Shown here: one piece after another, positions 44,832-55,307 of the stretch
Numbering within the stretch: position 1 is the stretch's first letter
How the letters are laid out: each line of letters starts with the position of its first letter
Origin: Scleroderma bovista
Lineage: Eukaryota; Basidiomycota; Agaricomycetes; Boletales; Sclerodermataceae
NCBI GenBank assembly: GCA_037178675.1
Contig: JAYMGJ010000431.1
Coordinates: forward strand, 62,001-126,000
Length of the DNA stretch: 64,000 nucleotides
Direction of reading: 5' to 3'
The notes under the pieces: model-generated
What the model saw: the letters and a program-made list of their open reading frames with translations, nothing else
Database searches by the model: none
Told to the model about the DNA's origin: nothing
Program-made: the position numbers and the translations under genes

Positions 44832-46170
44832 TCAGTTCGTCAGCCGTATATCTAAGTCTGGTTCTCGCAACTTAACCTGCGGGTTTTCTTTCGAAAGCCT
44901 CTCAATTGCCTCGGTTTGCTTGTCCATTTGTGACTTCATCCCTTGGAGCATCTCTCTTAGGCTTTCTTCTAGTTCTTGACTCGTACTACCGATTTCTGAT
45001 GATTCGATGCGACGTCGCTTGATGGCAGGCAATGTGTTGTCTGTTGGGGACCGCGATCGTTCAACAGAGTGAAGAATATTTTTCCCTTCCTTCTGCAGCG
45101 TTATAACTGCAGCGTTTAAACGAGTCTCCACTGTTTCGACGATATCCCTTTCCAGTGCGGCAAACAAGTTTTTCCACAAGGACTCGAGCTCCTGCGCGCG
45201 CTGCTCTGTTTTCTCTTTGCATTCTCTGTGGCTGGTTATCACGGCGGCTAAGGTGGGTGCCACGGTAACCGCGCTGTCACCTGAGACCTGAGAAAGTTCT
45301 GCAGACAAATTGGTAAAAGCCTTCAACTTGTCCTCCTCTCGGGCCAGGGTATGCGCATCCTGGACGACTTCTGTGCACAGCCTACCGTGCGGTCAATCGA
45401 GTGTAACTACATGACGGAACACTAATGCTTACTTGGTGAGGCTGCGGAACAAACTTGATATGCTCTCAGTCGTATAGTGGTGGCTTTCCTTAACGTCGGA
45501 AGGACCAGAGGTCGTGCGCGGTCCGTTATCCGTGCGGCTATCTTGCTTATTTTCTTCTTGCTGAGTATTTCCTGTCTTCACCGCAGACTTGCCGTGCTTC
45601 TGTATGTTTGTTGAACTCGTACAAAGCGCTCGGACAGGACTACTTACGCTTTCGCTCCTCGAAAAATGGTATGAATACGAGCGTCGGTCGCTTGTCCTTC
45701 TCAGAGAGGTACTACGTTCTTGAATATACCGTCCCAAATATTCAAAATCGCGTTTCCGACGTTCTCGGTGAGCGCGTTCACGATCTCGCTCGTCGTCCTG
45801 TTTGCGCCTAGATGAATCCCCCTGTTCAACCATGGAGGAGGGCGGCGGGCGACGGTAAGGTAGGCTAACCGAGGAGTTGTATTTGGGCTTTGAACTTTCG
45901 TAGGCTGCGGAAGGGGGTGCGACCAGACTCTCCTTCCCCCCCTTCCACTGAGGGTCGCTTGGGTGTATGAAGCTGATGGATTCTCATTAGAACCTCCATG
46001 ATATCCAGGAGCAAATAGGCGTTTATTTACCGACAACGATCGCCCTGTGAACAATATGGTTTGAGGGCGTGTCCCGAGTCGTCAAAGTACTGGGAAGCGT
46101 GTCGTCAGGAGAGACACACGCATAGGACAGAACCACTGACACGACAACGCATGGTTTTGTAAAGAGACAT
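44832..46170 (-). CDS. CCCH zinc-finger protein with charged linker and coiled coil
   Basis: Exon 1 is tiny (46141-46170, MSLYKTMRCR). Exon 2 (46031-46089) reads YFDDSGHALKPYCSQGDRCR, and exon 3 starts at 45972 with FIHPSDPQWKGG. Together they form a C-x14-C-x5-C-x3-H zinc finger of the RNA-binding CCCH class. Exon 3 continues with a Ser/Pro region, then RRKQDDERDRERAHRERRKRD (RD/RE-rich) and RTSDRRSYSYHFSRSES (RS-like). The last exon joins at 45375 as LTK-LCTEVVQDAHTLAREEDKL and is helical (RECKEKTEQRAQELESLW, LREMLQGMKSQMDKQTEAIERL), ending at 44832. The architecture suggests a nuclear RNA-processing factor; this is inference. A prediction starting at the Met at 45833 would miss the zinc finger altogether. 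Confidence 0.78.
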
Positions 46171-46284
46171 GGTGTCGACTTTGCAGAGGGGTTCGACTTG
46201 CTTTTCAACTATGCTCTAGTGTGATGTGACCCAAGGTGTGACCTTCTCTATTGCCGTTGCGTGGAGACGACTTGCGGATTCTTA

Positions 46285-46653
46285 GATGGATCTCAACAAC
46301 CAACTGCATGCTCAACTAGAGACATCAATCCAAGCATCACCGAATAGTCAAACCCCACATAATGTGTCCCTCCGCCTGCGTTGTCCATTGCATTGCATTG
46401 CTGTTTCCTCCATTTGGACTCATTTCTGTTGGGGTTTTACCCCTCCCTGACTCTTGTCCCGCCATTTCCACTTACGCATCTCACAAGCGTCTGCAAAGCT
46501 TCTCTTACTTCACATACGGCTGAGAAAGTGCGTGACTCAGATTTACGTGCCCGTGCACTGGTGCTACAGAGTCGTGCTTTGAAGATTCGGAATTGCTTTC
46601 TCTTGGCCGAAATGGCGTATGAAGAGATACAGGTGACGACTCGGCGTTCCTGA
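46285..46653 (+). CDS. Possible small helical protein, fragmentary
   Basis: Two open pieces suggest exons: MDLNNQLHAQLETSIQ...NVSLRLR from 46285, and VRDSDLRARALVLQSRALKIRN followed by CFLLAEMAYEEIQ up to a possible donor near 46633. The composition is like a short coiled coil. It lies 114 bp from the CCCH gene start and just before the PTC7 relic, so it may be a broken gene. No family recognised. Confidence 0.35.
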
Positions 46654-46735
46654 CGTATTACAGCTGTGTTGTCTCTTACTCGTGCTAATGTTCTCGATAT
46701 CGCATTCGCCGTGATACCTTACATATAGGCAGTGG

Positions 46736-47660
46736 CTTGGTGGGTGAGCTTACTACTTTCCCTCTTTTCTCTCCATCAGCACTGCACGTTTAATCAGTAT
46801 GGATTCTGTTCTACGTGCCGCAAAATGGACCTCCAGGCATTCAACCATGTTTCCTCGTCCCACCAGCCCGTAGTCCAGGTGACAGTGGTTTTATGATTAT
46901 CCGTTCATCATACAACCAACCAGAGCAAGCACATGGCTTTAATTGTCCCTTGTAAGTACACGAGCGTAGATCATTATCATCGCCGCGCGTTGCTATCCGT
47001 CCATCCTTGATGCTGGAATGGGGTTTTGGGTTTGGTGATTGATTCCGCCATGAACCCAGAGCTCCTTGATGCTTGCAGTTTCTCTGAATTGAAAAGCCCT
47101 GCTGGCGTTTTGTCACGCGAAGCGGCGTCTTGAAAGTTGCCGGCTAGAGTTTGAGAAGTTGAGACTGGAAAGATATCAAAACAGGGATCATCAGCTCCAA
47201 AGAATTCATCATATGGAGTAGTTCGATCCGGTAACAGTGACGGGGATAGGCAGTTATCCTCCGGGTGCTGAACACATTCCATGTTCGGTGGGCTGGACAT
47301 GAAAAGCGGCGTAATACCAGGCTTGTGAATCGGGGTGAACGCTGGCATTGTCACCTAATGCGGGGAATGCATTAGCGTTGCGGAGAAACGTGGGAAGCAT
47401 CACCTTTTCTTCCAGTACATGGGGAGGTGAGCCGGGATGCCCAGATTTTCCTCACGCTCTGACATTTCCACAAAGTCAAATGGATGAAGGTTTCTCTGAT
47501 CCACCCAGTTCAGCCGATGAGTGGGGGACAAAACTCCAAGATAATAATATCATAGCTGCATCCTCCTGTTACTGAGAGGTGATTGCTGACACTGGTTGAA
47601 GTCCGACAGGCTGTCGGATAATGTATTCCCCAAGGTTATCATGGAGATCTGTTCGAGCGT
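46736..47660 (+). pseudogene. Relic of a second PTC7 gene
   Basis: Pieces match PTC7 exons in order on the same strand: GCAGTGGCTTGGTGGGTGAG near 46736 (exon 2), STARLI...SVLRAAK near 46785 (exon 4, shortened), and GDSGFMIIRSSY near 46870-46955 (exon 5, still followed by GTAAGTAC). At 47598-47660 SDRLSDNVFP replaces TDGLSDNVFP (exon 7). Exon 3, with the main active-site motif, is missing, as are exons 6 and 8-10. The gap between exons 5 and 7 holds unrelated minus-strand coding sequence. It is not functional as a phosphatase. Confidence 0.8.
46985..47570 (-). pseudogene. Minus-strand coding relic nested in the PTC7 relic
   Basis: Two exon-like pieces joined by a normal-looking intron: HPFDFVEMSEREENLGIPAH up to YWKK (47480-47400), then VTMPAFTPIHKPGITPLFMS and DEFFGADDPCFDIFPVSTS (47355-46985). 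Same strand and orientation as the hamartin fragment next to it. It could be the middle of the same gene or a different protein; I cannot decide. It has no intact ends. Confidence 0.5.
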
Positions 47661-47689
47661 TCCTCAATCATGCGGGCCCGAGGACGAAG

Positions 47690-48040
47690 GAGTGTAGTCT
47701 ATGGCGGCACTTGTTCAAGAAGCAATCGCAGGGGAAGAGATAGTATAGGAACGAAAAGTACGTGTCGGAGGGCGGCGCGAAGGGGGAGGCGTCGAACACC
47801 GACTCGAGCCTCTGCCAGCCTAGATCTGAGCGTAACTCCAGTGATGGAGTTTCAACGAACTCGTCGGAGATGTTCTCATCCATTTCCAGTTGTTCATCTC
47901 CGCTTTCAGGGGAAGGCTCGACTGCAGGGGGACGCTTCTTCCAGCATATAACCCTGGCCAAGGTGGCGAAGAGACGGGGGAGCATCTTCTTGAGTTCATC
48001 AAAAGCATGAACCTGCACGCGAGGGACGAGGACAACCCCT
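47690..48040 (-). pseudogene. Fragment of a hamartin (TSC1) homologue
   Basis: Minus strand: VHAFDELKKMLPRLFATLARVICW, KRPPAVEPSPESG, WQRLESVFDASPFAPPSD, TYFSFLYYLFPCD. This resembles the hamartin N-terminal domain, in which fungal members read like ALKxMLPxLLAVLAR...YFTFLYYLFPCNxLRFLR. The reading degrades right after FPCD. The flanking N-terminal and C-terminal parts are absent. Hamartin with tuberin forms the TSC GTPase-activating complex upstream of TOR. This piece cannot make a working subunit. Confidence 0.7.
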
Positions 48041-48693
48041 TACGAACGTGGTACGTTGCTTCTCTTCTTCTGAGACCGCACGATGATCCGCCACAAACCG
48101 GAAATGCGAATCGAGGTATGTACCATTGTGGTAGGGTATGTGTCCTCGCTTTCTCTTCCAGCCAGTAATGCTCCACGCCAACAGAAAATCGATGAGTATG
48201 TAGGCAGCTACTTGTATGGAGTGTATATCAAACTGAGTTGGATTTTATGCTGTAATCTTGGCGTTTTGTTCGGTAAGCGGGTGGTGGAAGTTTTGGGTAT
48301 AGACGTTGAACGTTTAATCAACTAAATTGTCAACTTGCTTCGCAAACGAATGTTACTAGACGATTTCAACACTGCATGAAATGGCGGTCTATGGCTGCAA
48401 TTGTTTAGGAGACCATGCCACCCTATTGATCCCATTTCAATACACCAACTATCAGCTCGCACACAAACCTTTCACCCGAAGCTCGTTCATTGTTGGGTTT
48501 CAGTCTGATTGGTAAGTCCATCTATTACTTCCTTGATCATTGTCCACGTTTCATTTGACAATACAGCTTTTCCCACAACCGGCAGGGTCGACCCGGTACC
48601 ATTCCACTCATTCCTTCGTCCGACTTTCTCCTCTGCACTCACTCATTGCCTCAAGTCAACGAAGCGGTAGAGATATTTCATTAGAACCGAGTC

Positions 48694-50393
48694 ATGAATT
48701 CCTTGTTCTCTTGGATTTCAGAGCGGAAGACCGAAGTAAAATACCCTTCAACCCCAGCTGTTGTATCTATCCGAGAACAGGACACCGGCACAAGACGCAT
48801 CTCCCTTCAAGAATTCGTGGAAAAAAGGTGTCCCAGCTTACACTCGAAATTCCATCCCGTGTGGTGGCTTCCTAGGTAATACATACCATTTTTGCAACGG
48901 AAAGCAAGTAAAGTGTTGTCTAGCGGCCATCATCAGACCCTGTACTGTGTGATGGGTGACTTCTCACAAAGAGACAAAGTGGTCTATAAAAGGTTGGTAC
49001 ACTCCCCACGAGTGCTCCGCCCTCTGCTGGAACTAGTACACACAGGACCTTGTTACGTTTGAAAGATGGCGGAACAATGTATGTGATCGAGTCCCGTACC
49101 GATGGCATTCTTCATCAAACATGTCACTAGAGGTTTGGACTTCACTGATGGTGGACACGTCACACCCGAGACTCCGATTGTGGTGGTAATGCACGGGTTG
49201 ACTGGCGGTACGTCGGTGCTTTAGTCCCTTGACGAGAGGCTGACCATCCTGGAGGTTCTTATGAGTCGTATGTGAGGGCGATTCTCTCCCCTACCTGTTT
49301 ACCGATCTCAGAGGGGGGTCTCGGATACCGTGCAGTCGTCGTTAATTTCCGTGGCTGTATGTTCCGTTTCGGACCTCATCCACGCAACGTGCTAATGGCC
49401 ACGCCTTCAGGTGCAGGTGTCCCTGTCACCAGCCCCCAGCTGTACTCTGCGGGCCATACAGATGACCTAAGGCAGGCAGTGTTCTACATCTCCGTCCTTT
49501 TTCCGAAGGCACCTTTATTGGGTCTCGGTTTCTCTCTCGGAGCGAATGTCATGACAAGGTACATTGCCGAGGAGAGTCAACGTTGCCGACTAAGATCTGC
49601 CTGCATCCTGGCATGTGTAGGTTTTTGAGATCATTGCGTCTTCAAATTAAATTAATTGACGTGGTACCTAGCCATGGAACTTGGCCGCAAATAATGACAA
49701 GTGAGCAGTTTGAGAAGCGTTCTTTGGCTCTATGCATTACCACCCTGTTTGGCCAGGCTTAATTCGACGTATGTCGGACTTCACATCTATTCCAAGGGAA
49801 TGGGTCGAAACTTGGTCAACATGCTTAAAAGGAACTATGACTCCATTTCACAAGACCCCGAACATGATGTGGCAAAGGCCGCGGCCACCGCTGTGGCTCT
49901 CAACCGCCCTAGCATCGGAACGTTTGACGATACATTTACGAGAATAGCAGGCGGCTCCATGCCACCCTGGCCATTCGCATCCGCTTACGACTATTATCGA
50001 TATGCATCAAGTCATAAAGTTCTCGGAGACGTGCAGATCCCTTTCCTTGCTATCAATGCAGCCGATGATCCGGTCGTACAAGATGTTCCCATGGATGTAA
50101 ATGGGAGCGAGTGGGTGGTCATGGCTTTGACCTCACACGGCGGACACCTTGGATGGTTTGAAGTGGATGACGGGTGGGGTCAAGTCAGAAGGTGGATCAG
50201 ACAACCCGTCCTGGAATGGTTCCATGGCACTGCGGACGTAATGGTGTGGGATAGATTACAATATCCGGATATCCACGAGGTTGACGGCTATATCACGGAG
50301 GTAGGGAAAGAAACATTAGGCTGTAAGGTGATTGATACAGAGCAGATTGTCCGTGGCACAGAAGGACAAGCAGGCATGCTGGCAGGCCTATGA
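48694..50393 (+). CDS. Alpha/beta hydrolase, EHT1/EEB1/ABHD1-3 type
   Basis: The ATG at 48694 leads to FHPVWWLPR, then CDGDFSQRDKVVYKR (across introns), TLLRLKDGGT, IGLDFTDGGH, PIVVVMHGLTGG (oxyanion region) and YRAVVVNFRGC. The nucleophile elbow is GLGFSLGAN, followed by WNLAANN, FLAINAADDPVV (acid) and SHGGHLGWFE (His), a complete Ser-Asp-His triad. The layout is that of yeast Eht1/Eeb1 (medium-chain fatty acid ethyl ester synthase/esterase) and the related YheT/ABHD3 group acting on lipids. Short introns occur near 48880, 48957, 49070, 49210, 49355 and 49620. It ends at 50393, 67 bp from the RWDD1 stop on the other strand. Complete. Confidence 0.88.
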
Positions 50394-50460
50394 CAGTTAG
50401 AATTTAGGTACAGTATGTGTATAGATGTAACACTTGCTGCGGCGATCTGAAGAAACTGAC

Positions 50461-51513
50461 CTAGTCACTATCACTGAAATGAACATGATCCTCCTCGACT
50501 TCTTCAGCGTCAACCTTAGTCCGATCGTACTGGCTGATATCGACACTAACGGTGCCCTCTTCCATGAGGCCGTCGTCCTCGTGTGCCAGATTCCGATTAC
50601 GTTCAAATAATTGCCGCCCTATGATAACAACGATGGGTGGTTATGTCAAGTGAACGGAGGTTGAAGCTTACCGGTGAGTCTGGTGCCTATCTTCTTGTAC
50701 TCTTCTTTTTCCTTGGGCGTCATTGCGCGCAGTCTTTCTTCTTCCTCACTTGCCTTCTTTGCCATCACCTCTTTGTCAAATTTAATCTTCCAGGCCTTGA
50801 ACGAATCGACTGTGACAGGTGTTCCTCGTGTCCGTGCTTCCTCAGCCTTGCGACGAGCTAGATTAAATGTCTGTGCTTAACCATGTCATAGAACATACCT
50901 CAATTACCAAGCGTTCCTTTTCGCGTTCTTCCGCTATTCGGTGCGCTATTCTTCCTTCTACCAAGATCGATAACTGTTCTCTAAGATGTGAAACGAGTGT
51001 AAAGGTCATTGCCATGCCCATGTTTTCTTCTCCCTGCGTTTCCCGTGAATCTCCCAATGATACATCTGCACGTAGGAATCACTTGCCAGTGTAGCGATTC
51101 CTTGTAAGAGAGTCTCCTTCTCAGACTCGTCGATTTCTCCATCAACAGTAGCCAAGGCGAGGGTGGGTAACACATCGGGATAACCATCGGGATAATGAAC
51201 GGATAATTTGAGCTTGACTGACTTGGGCGGTCGAGTAACAATCAATCGTGACGTCAACGAATACTGTGCTCACAAGGTTCCGCCCCTTCTAAGAGATAAT
51301 CGGGCTCAACTTCGATGTCAATCTCCCTATCCGATATGACTTTGGCATAAGCGTTTAGTCCACGATCTAGATATCATGACACAAGTAGCGAACCTGAAAA
51401 TTCGGTGGGGTATATCGATTCAAGGACCTAGATATGTGGTGAGCTACCATGGATCTCAATGCAGAACAAATTTCGACCTCGAACTCCTCTGCTAACACTG
51501 AGTCTGACGACAT
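50461..51513 (-). CDS. GIR2: RWD-domain protein RWDD1/GIR2
   Basis: The start ATG at 51513 gives SSDSVLAEEFE, then after a 49-nt intron VLESIYPTEFS, DREIDIEVEPDYLLEGAEP and, with the acceptor CAAGTCAG, FKLKLSVHYPDGYPDVLPTLAL. That is an RWD domain with the YPxxYP hallmark. The remainder is a charged helical segment and an acidic tail ending EEDHVHFSDSD (stop at 50461). The order, RWD then acidic tail, matches Gir2/RWDD1, which binds the GTPase Rbg2/DRG and Gcn1 and acts in translation control. An apparent frame break at 51,245-51,290 vanishes with the acceptor chosen here. Confidence 0.82.
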
Positions 51514-51600
51514 TGTCGTTGTGAATCATGTCCGACATCCGACACTACATAGCTGATTACGAAGTAAAATCCATTTTTGGTACCTTTGAACTACTTCGCC
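51514..51600. promoter_or_regulatory. 87-bp divergent promoter of RWDD1 and bS21m
   Basis: Only 87 bp lie between the two outward-facing ATGs. The 5' leaders must be very short or transcription starts must overlap. Both products serve translation, in cytosol and mitochondrion. Confidence 0.55.
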
Positions 51601-52207
51601 ATGTCCTGGGCGCGTCATGTTACTTCTACTCTCTTCAAAAATGTACTTTCTCTTCCATTATACCGGAGTAATGCATGCATGACCCATGGCGCTTTCAACC
51701 GTCCCCGGTGCATCGTTCAGCCGCCGAGCAGGTCAATGTCTGTGATGGACGATGTACTTCAACACGCAACGATTGCCCTTGGAAAAGGCGAAAACAAACT
51801 GAAGAAGTTGACACCCGCAGAAGTTTGGGCACAGAGAAGCAAGCGGTTGAACCTTGCTGCACCAGCTGACCGTTATGCCGGTGAGTGACCGTCAAATCGG
51901 AGCTGGATGTTCTGCTGAAAACTCATTGCAGGCAGGAGGATACCCGTCACTTCTGATCTTCGGTCCACGTTCCTAAAACTCTCTAGACGCCTTCATAAGA
52001 ATTCCGTGTATAGAGAATGGAAACTGAGTAATCGTCACGAAAAGAGGGGAGTCAAGCGAAGTCGTCTCAGGAGCGAACGGTGGAAGAAGCGCTTTGCAGA
52101 TGAGGTGTGTACCAAGTCTCGAACTTCATACTGTGTTCTCATTATATTTCCGTTGAAAGGTTAGGAGGAAGGTCCAACTGGTCAGCACGATTCGCCGACG
52201 GGGATGA
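51601..52207 (+). CDS. MRP21: Mitochondrial small-subunit ribosomal protein bS21m
   Basis: The ATG at 51601 starts a presequence-like N-terminus (SWARHVTSTLFKNVLSLPLYRS). After one intron comes the S21 core: RSTFLKLSRRLHKNSVYREWKLSNRHEKRGVKR, RSRLRSERWKKRFADEV, and the last exon RRKVQLVSTIRRRG with its stop at 52205. The arrangement (one helix, a basic R/K-rich C-terminus) fits bacterial-type S21 with a fungal mitochondrial extension. Introns are near 51885-51934 and 52104-52160. Complete. Confidence 0.87.
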
Positions 52208-53170
52208 AGGGGCTCCATGTAGCCGTCATAAACTTACGACGTACCATAACCTACCCTAACATCATGGTATCATGACAAGGTCATCCGTACTCCTTCACAG
52301 GCGTTTTCCAATAGAGCTCTGGAGCATTGCCTCAAGTTCAGTCATTGAGGGGAACCATGAGTATATGAGGTAAGATGGTTTGGGCTCAACGTGTTAATAA
52401 AGCGATAATGGGAGCATATTAATCTGGAATATTAATTCTGAACCTTCACGTAGGGTAACTATAATGGGCACGTATTCCGCACCTAGCCTGAAGGTGAGTT
52501 ACAAAACATACTGTGAACATTAAAAAAAACTGAATATCATATTTAACCTTGTTAGAGACAGTATCCTTGATTGGTATCTTCAGGTATGCCGCCGAGAAAA
52601 CGTGTTTGCCACGATGATGCGGCTAAATAGTTAGATTTTCCCCGCTTGGTGCGGCTGTCTCATGGCTGAGGATGTAGCACTTCAATCTTACTAGAATCCC
52701 GGACGAAATCCTCCCACATCAGGGCCTCGTGTCCGATGTCGAGCCGTTTCCGGCGGCCATTCGGAAAATAATAGGATTTTTTTCTCGGGTGATACCAAAG
52801 GCTATCTTGTAAAGCCAGGTTTGAATGAAAGTCGCATCAAGATCACGCGTGTGCCCGCGAGGGAGTTTGGAGAGTCCTTCTCGTAACTCCATGCTCTAGA
52901 ATCAAACCGTGGTCTGGACATTCTGGTTCCTCGCTTCCTCAAGCTTGTGAATCGAGTGCCACTGAAAATGCAGTTTCCACGCATACACGCTGGTGACGAT
53001 TGTCCAAGACACTTAAGAGCCCTTGGATCAACAAATCTTGTGGTATCAACCCAAGAAAAATCTGTCATACCTAGACGTTGCGCCGACTGTGACGGACTTG
53101 TATATATCGCAAGAATGTGCCACACTGTTGGTCCATCGTCTCCGTTTCGCACTTTAGACCTGCTGACAGC
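52208..53170. other. Stretch without a recognised gene
   Basis: Open frames overlap on both strands between 52,800 and 53,200 without domain signals. The stretch from 52,300 to 52,650 is A/T-richer and looks noncoding. Confidence 0.4.
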
Positions 53171-53174
53171 CTTC

Positions 53175-53292
53175 CAGGTCATCGATGGTCGATACCACAC
53201 AGAGTGTGGTCACTTCATAAACATGCACTCGCATGTACAAGATTGCTTGCGGCCAAATTGTATCTTCAGTGGACGACACTCGCATTGCGGTA
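53175..53292 (+). CDS. Exon of a second CGH-type cysteine-rich protein, incomplete
   Basis: An exon-like piece bounded by CCAG at 53179 and CG|GTAGGT at 53291 reads YHTECGHFINMHSHVQDC, then LRPNCIFSGRHSHC. The spacing CGH-x9-C-x4-C-x5-H is close to that of the protein at 2771. Start and end exons were not found, so it may be a partial gene or relic. Confidence 0.4.
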
Positions 53293-53825
53293 GGTCTTGA
53301 ATAGCTTTGATGCCGAAGGCATTCTCTCATCCAGCGATTTGTAGTTGGATGCAAGTCACAGTCATGCATTAGATTGATGTCGCTGCCGGTTAAAAATCCC
53401 ATACGTATCAGCCCCACCACGTGTGGCGATTGTATGGTCATCAAAAGGACTCCGACGACAATGATGGCAGCTACTGGCAAGGTGTGATACCACTGCAGAC
53501 GCCGGATCGATTGATGGGTTCTGTGCATCCCGTACTAAGCGCTGGCTTGCTGGCTTGAATTCCAAGTAGTATAGACACACCTTATAATTACTGATCGTAA
53601 TGTTCGCTGTATGCAAGTAGGGATTATGCTGATAGGCTTATAGGCTTATGTAATGACAAGGTTTTCCTGGTTACCCGTTATAGAGAGTCTTGTACTTGGT
53701 CGAGTCTTTGTTCCATATCCAACACGAGATGAGACACTTACAGAAGCAAAGCGAAGAACAATCCACTTTATTTGAGGTCATTGTTAGGGCCTTTTCCTTA
53801 CAGACGATCCTGATCCCCGTCTAAC
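53293..53825. other. Stretch without a recognised gene
   Basis: Short open frames on the minus strand near 53,300-53,600 have no recognisable motif. Confidence 0.4.
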
Positions 53826-54244
53826 ATGTCCTGGCGAGTAGCTGATAACCTGCGATGCTACTTGAACCAAGCACGACTCCCCGACATGCATTGCAGCCCA
53901 GCCGCTGTCAGTGAAATGGAACCTCTCTCCAGTGGCTTGGATGTGCATCCGCGGCGCTACCGTCGGTTTGAATTTGTCCATGCCATCGACTCCCAGCTCT
54001 TCCGTGATATGATTTTGGATTGTGAGTGATTGGTGGAGAGAGAAATAGACTAATCCTGATTACGATTCAAGGGACAAGGACTTACATTCCCTCTGCACCA
54101 CTCGACATTGACGACATTGACGAAAAGACGGGGGAGCGGTTTACTGTGCCCTGCAAACGCTTCTCGGTCCCTTCCTTGCCATTGGGACGAGTTGATAACA
54201 TCGAACGGTACTTGGAAAATATCTATGAGGATTCCGCTGCCTGA
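53826..54244 (+). CDS. Small unknown protein, two exons
   Basis: The ATG at 53826 opens SWRVADNLRCYLNQARLPDM, continuing to FVHAIDSQLFRDMILD. A clean intron (GTGAGT at about 54019 to TTCAAG at about 54070) joins to WTRTYIPSAPLDIDDIDEKTG and SLPLGRVDNIERYLENIY, ending SAA at 54244. About 120 residues, no signal peptide, no membrane segment. I do not recognise it. It could also be a 5' part of the next gene, but an in-frame stop separates them. Confidence 0.5.
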
Positions 54245-54347
54245 CCAGTGCATAAAGGGTGACATCGTGTATAGATAATTTCCCGCTCGAAAGCATTCGA
54301 CGAGCCATACATCTGATTTATCCTGATTACCGATCTTGGCGCTTTGC

Positions 54348-55072
54348 ATGCTGCGACGAGAGTTCCGCACAGCCATATTTCAGGAGGTTTTCGTGGACAC
54401 AATATTACCTCACCGAATCTGGCAAAAACAAGCAAGTAAACCAGATGCTGACTATGTTTTTGTTCTCCCCATGGATACTCTCCGAGAAAGATCTGCAAAA
54501 TTTTATTCATCCCCAAACGGTGGGTCTAACTTGGTGTGCGATCTTCGTTGCAGATGATCTGACGGTTTGCTAGTTCCCACAACGCCAACGGGCTAGAGTT
54601 CCAGTATCAGAGTCCGAGCGCTTTCCTTTTAAGCAGCAAGAATGGTTATGGAGCAAGGTTGGTGTTGATCTGCATCGTGTTGTTTGTTTCCTGACATGCA
54701 CTGAAGGTGTGGGATCAGTGTTTCTCTAACGATTGTCGATGGTTTGTTGTAAGCACGTACACGCATTGGGTATTTGGCGTCTTTTCAAATGGTGAGATGC
54801 ATGTTCATGGAAAACAGACCTGCATGGCTTACACACGAATGCCAGACTGGACGGATGTGTTCGTCTCCCCCCTTTACAAACATGACAGTTGTAACCCAAC
54901 AGTCTTGGAAATCATTGCATTCTGGGTGATCTCTGCAATGGGTGGTGAAGGCGGCTGGGTACCCCCGGAGGGTCATGGTGGGTGTGAGTTTCACATACAA
55001 CTCTTAAGTGCAACTGTAATGGATATATCTGTCGATATTCCTAAGGCCCTCGCAGTGGCTAAATATGAATGA
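54348..55072 (+). CDS. Agaricomycete-specific WDQC..NDCRWF family protein
   Basis: ATG 54348, then IFQEVFVDTILPHRIWQKQA, ADYVFVLPMDTLRERSAKF, an intron, VSESERFPFKQQEWLWSK and, after another intron, VWDQCFSNDCRWFVVSTYTHWVFGVF. A third intron (GTGAGA...TGCCAG near 54791-54849) joins to DWTDVFVSPLYKHDS and NPTVLEIIAFWVISAMGG, then GGWVPPE. I know this pattern from large multigene families of mushroom-forming fungi with no known function. The splice after LVCDL is uncertain and there is a stop in the unspliced frame, so a damaged copy cannot be excluded. Confidence 0.65.
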
Positions 55073-55307
55073 TACCCAAGAACTAACCCGAGACTGTATG
55101 AGGAATTCTTCCATGGTACATACTACCACAGGCGGTTTCGTTGAAATGTACCTTCCCCATACAAGTGGCTAAACCCTGCCTCAAGAACAAACAAACGTTC
55201 CTGAGTACTTGTCATGCCATTGATCATGACGTATCGAAGTGTCCGTAAAGAATCATCGTACCCAATGACATCAAAGAGAACCTTTAGTGAGCATTGGAAG
55301 ACTTTGA

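Noticed and set aside
51230..51300. Apparent frame break in RWDD1
   Set aside because: The intron from GTGAGC to CAAGTCAG joins GAEP to FKLKLSVHYP in phase.
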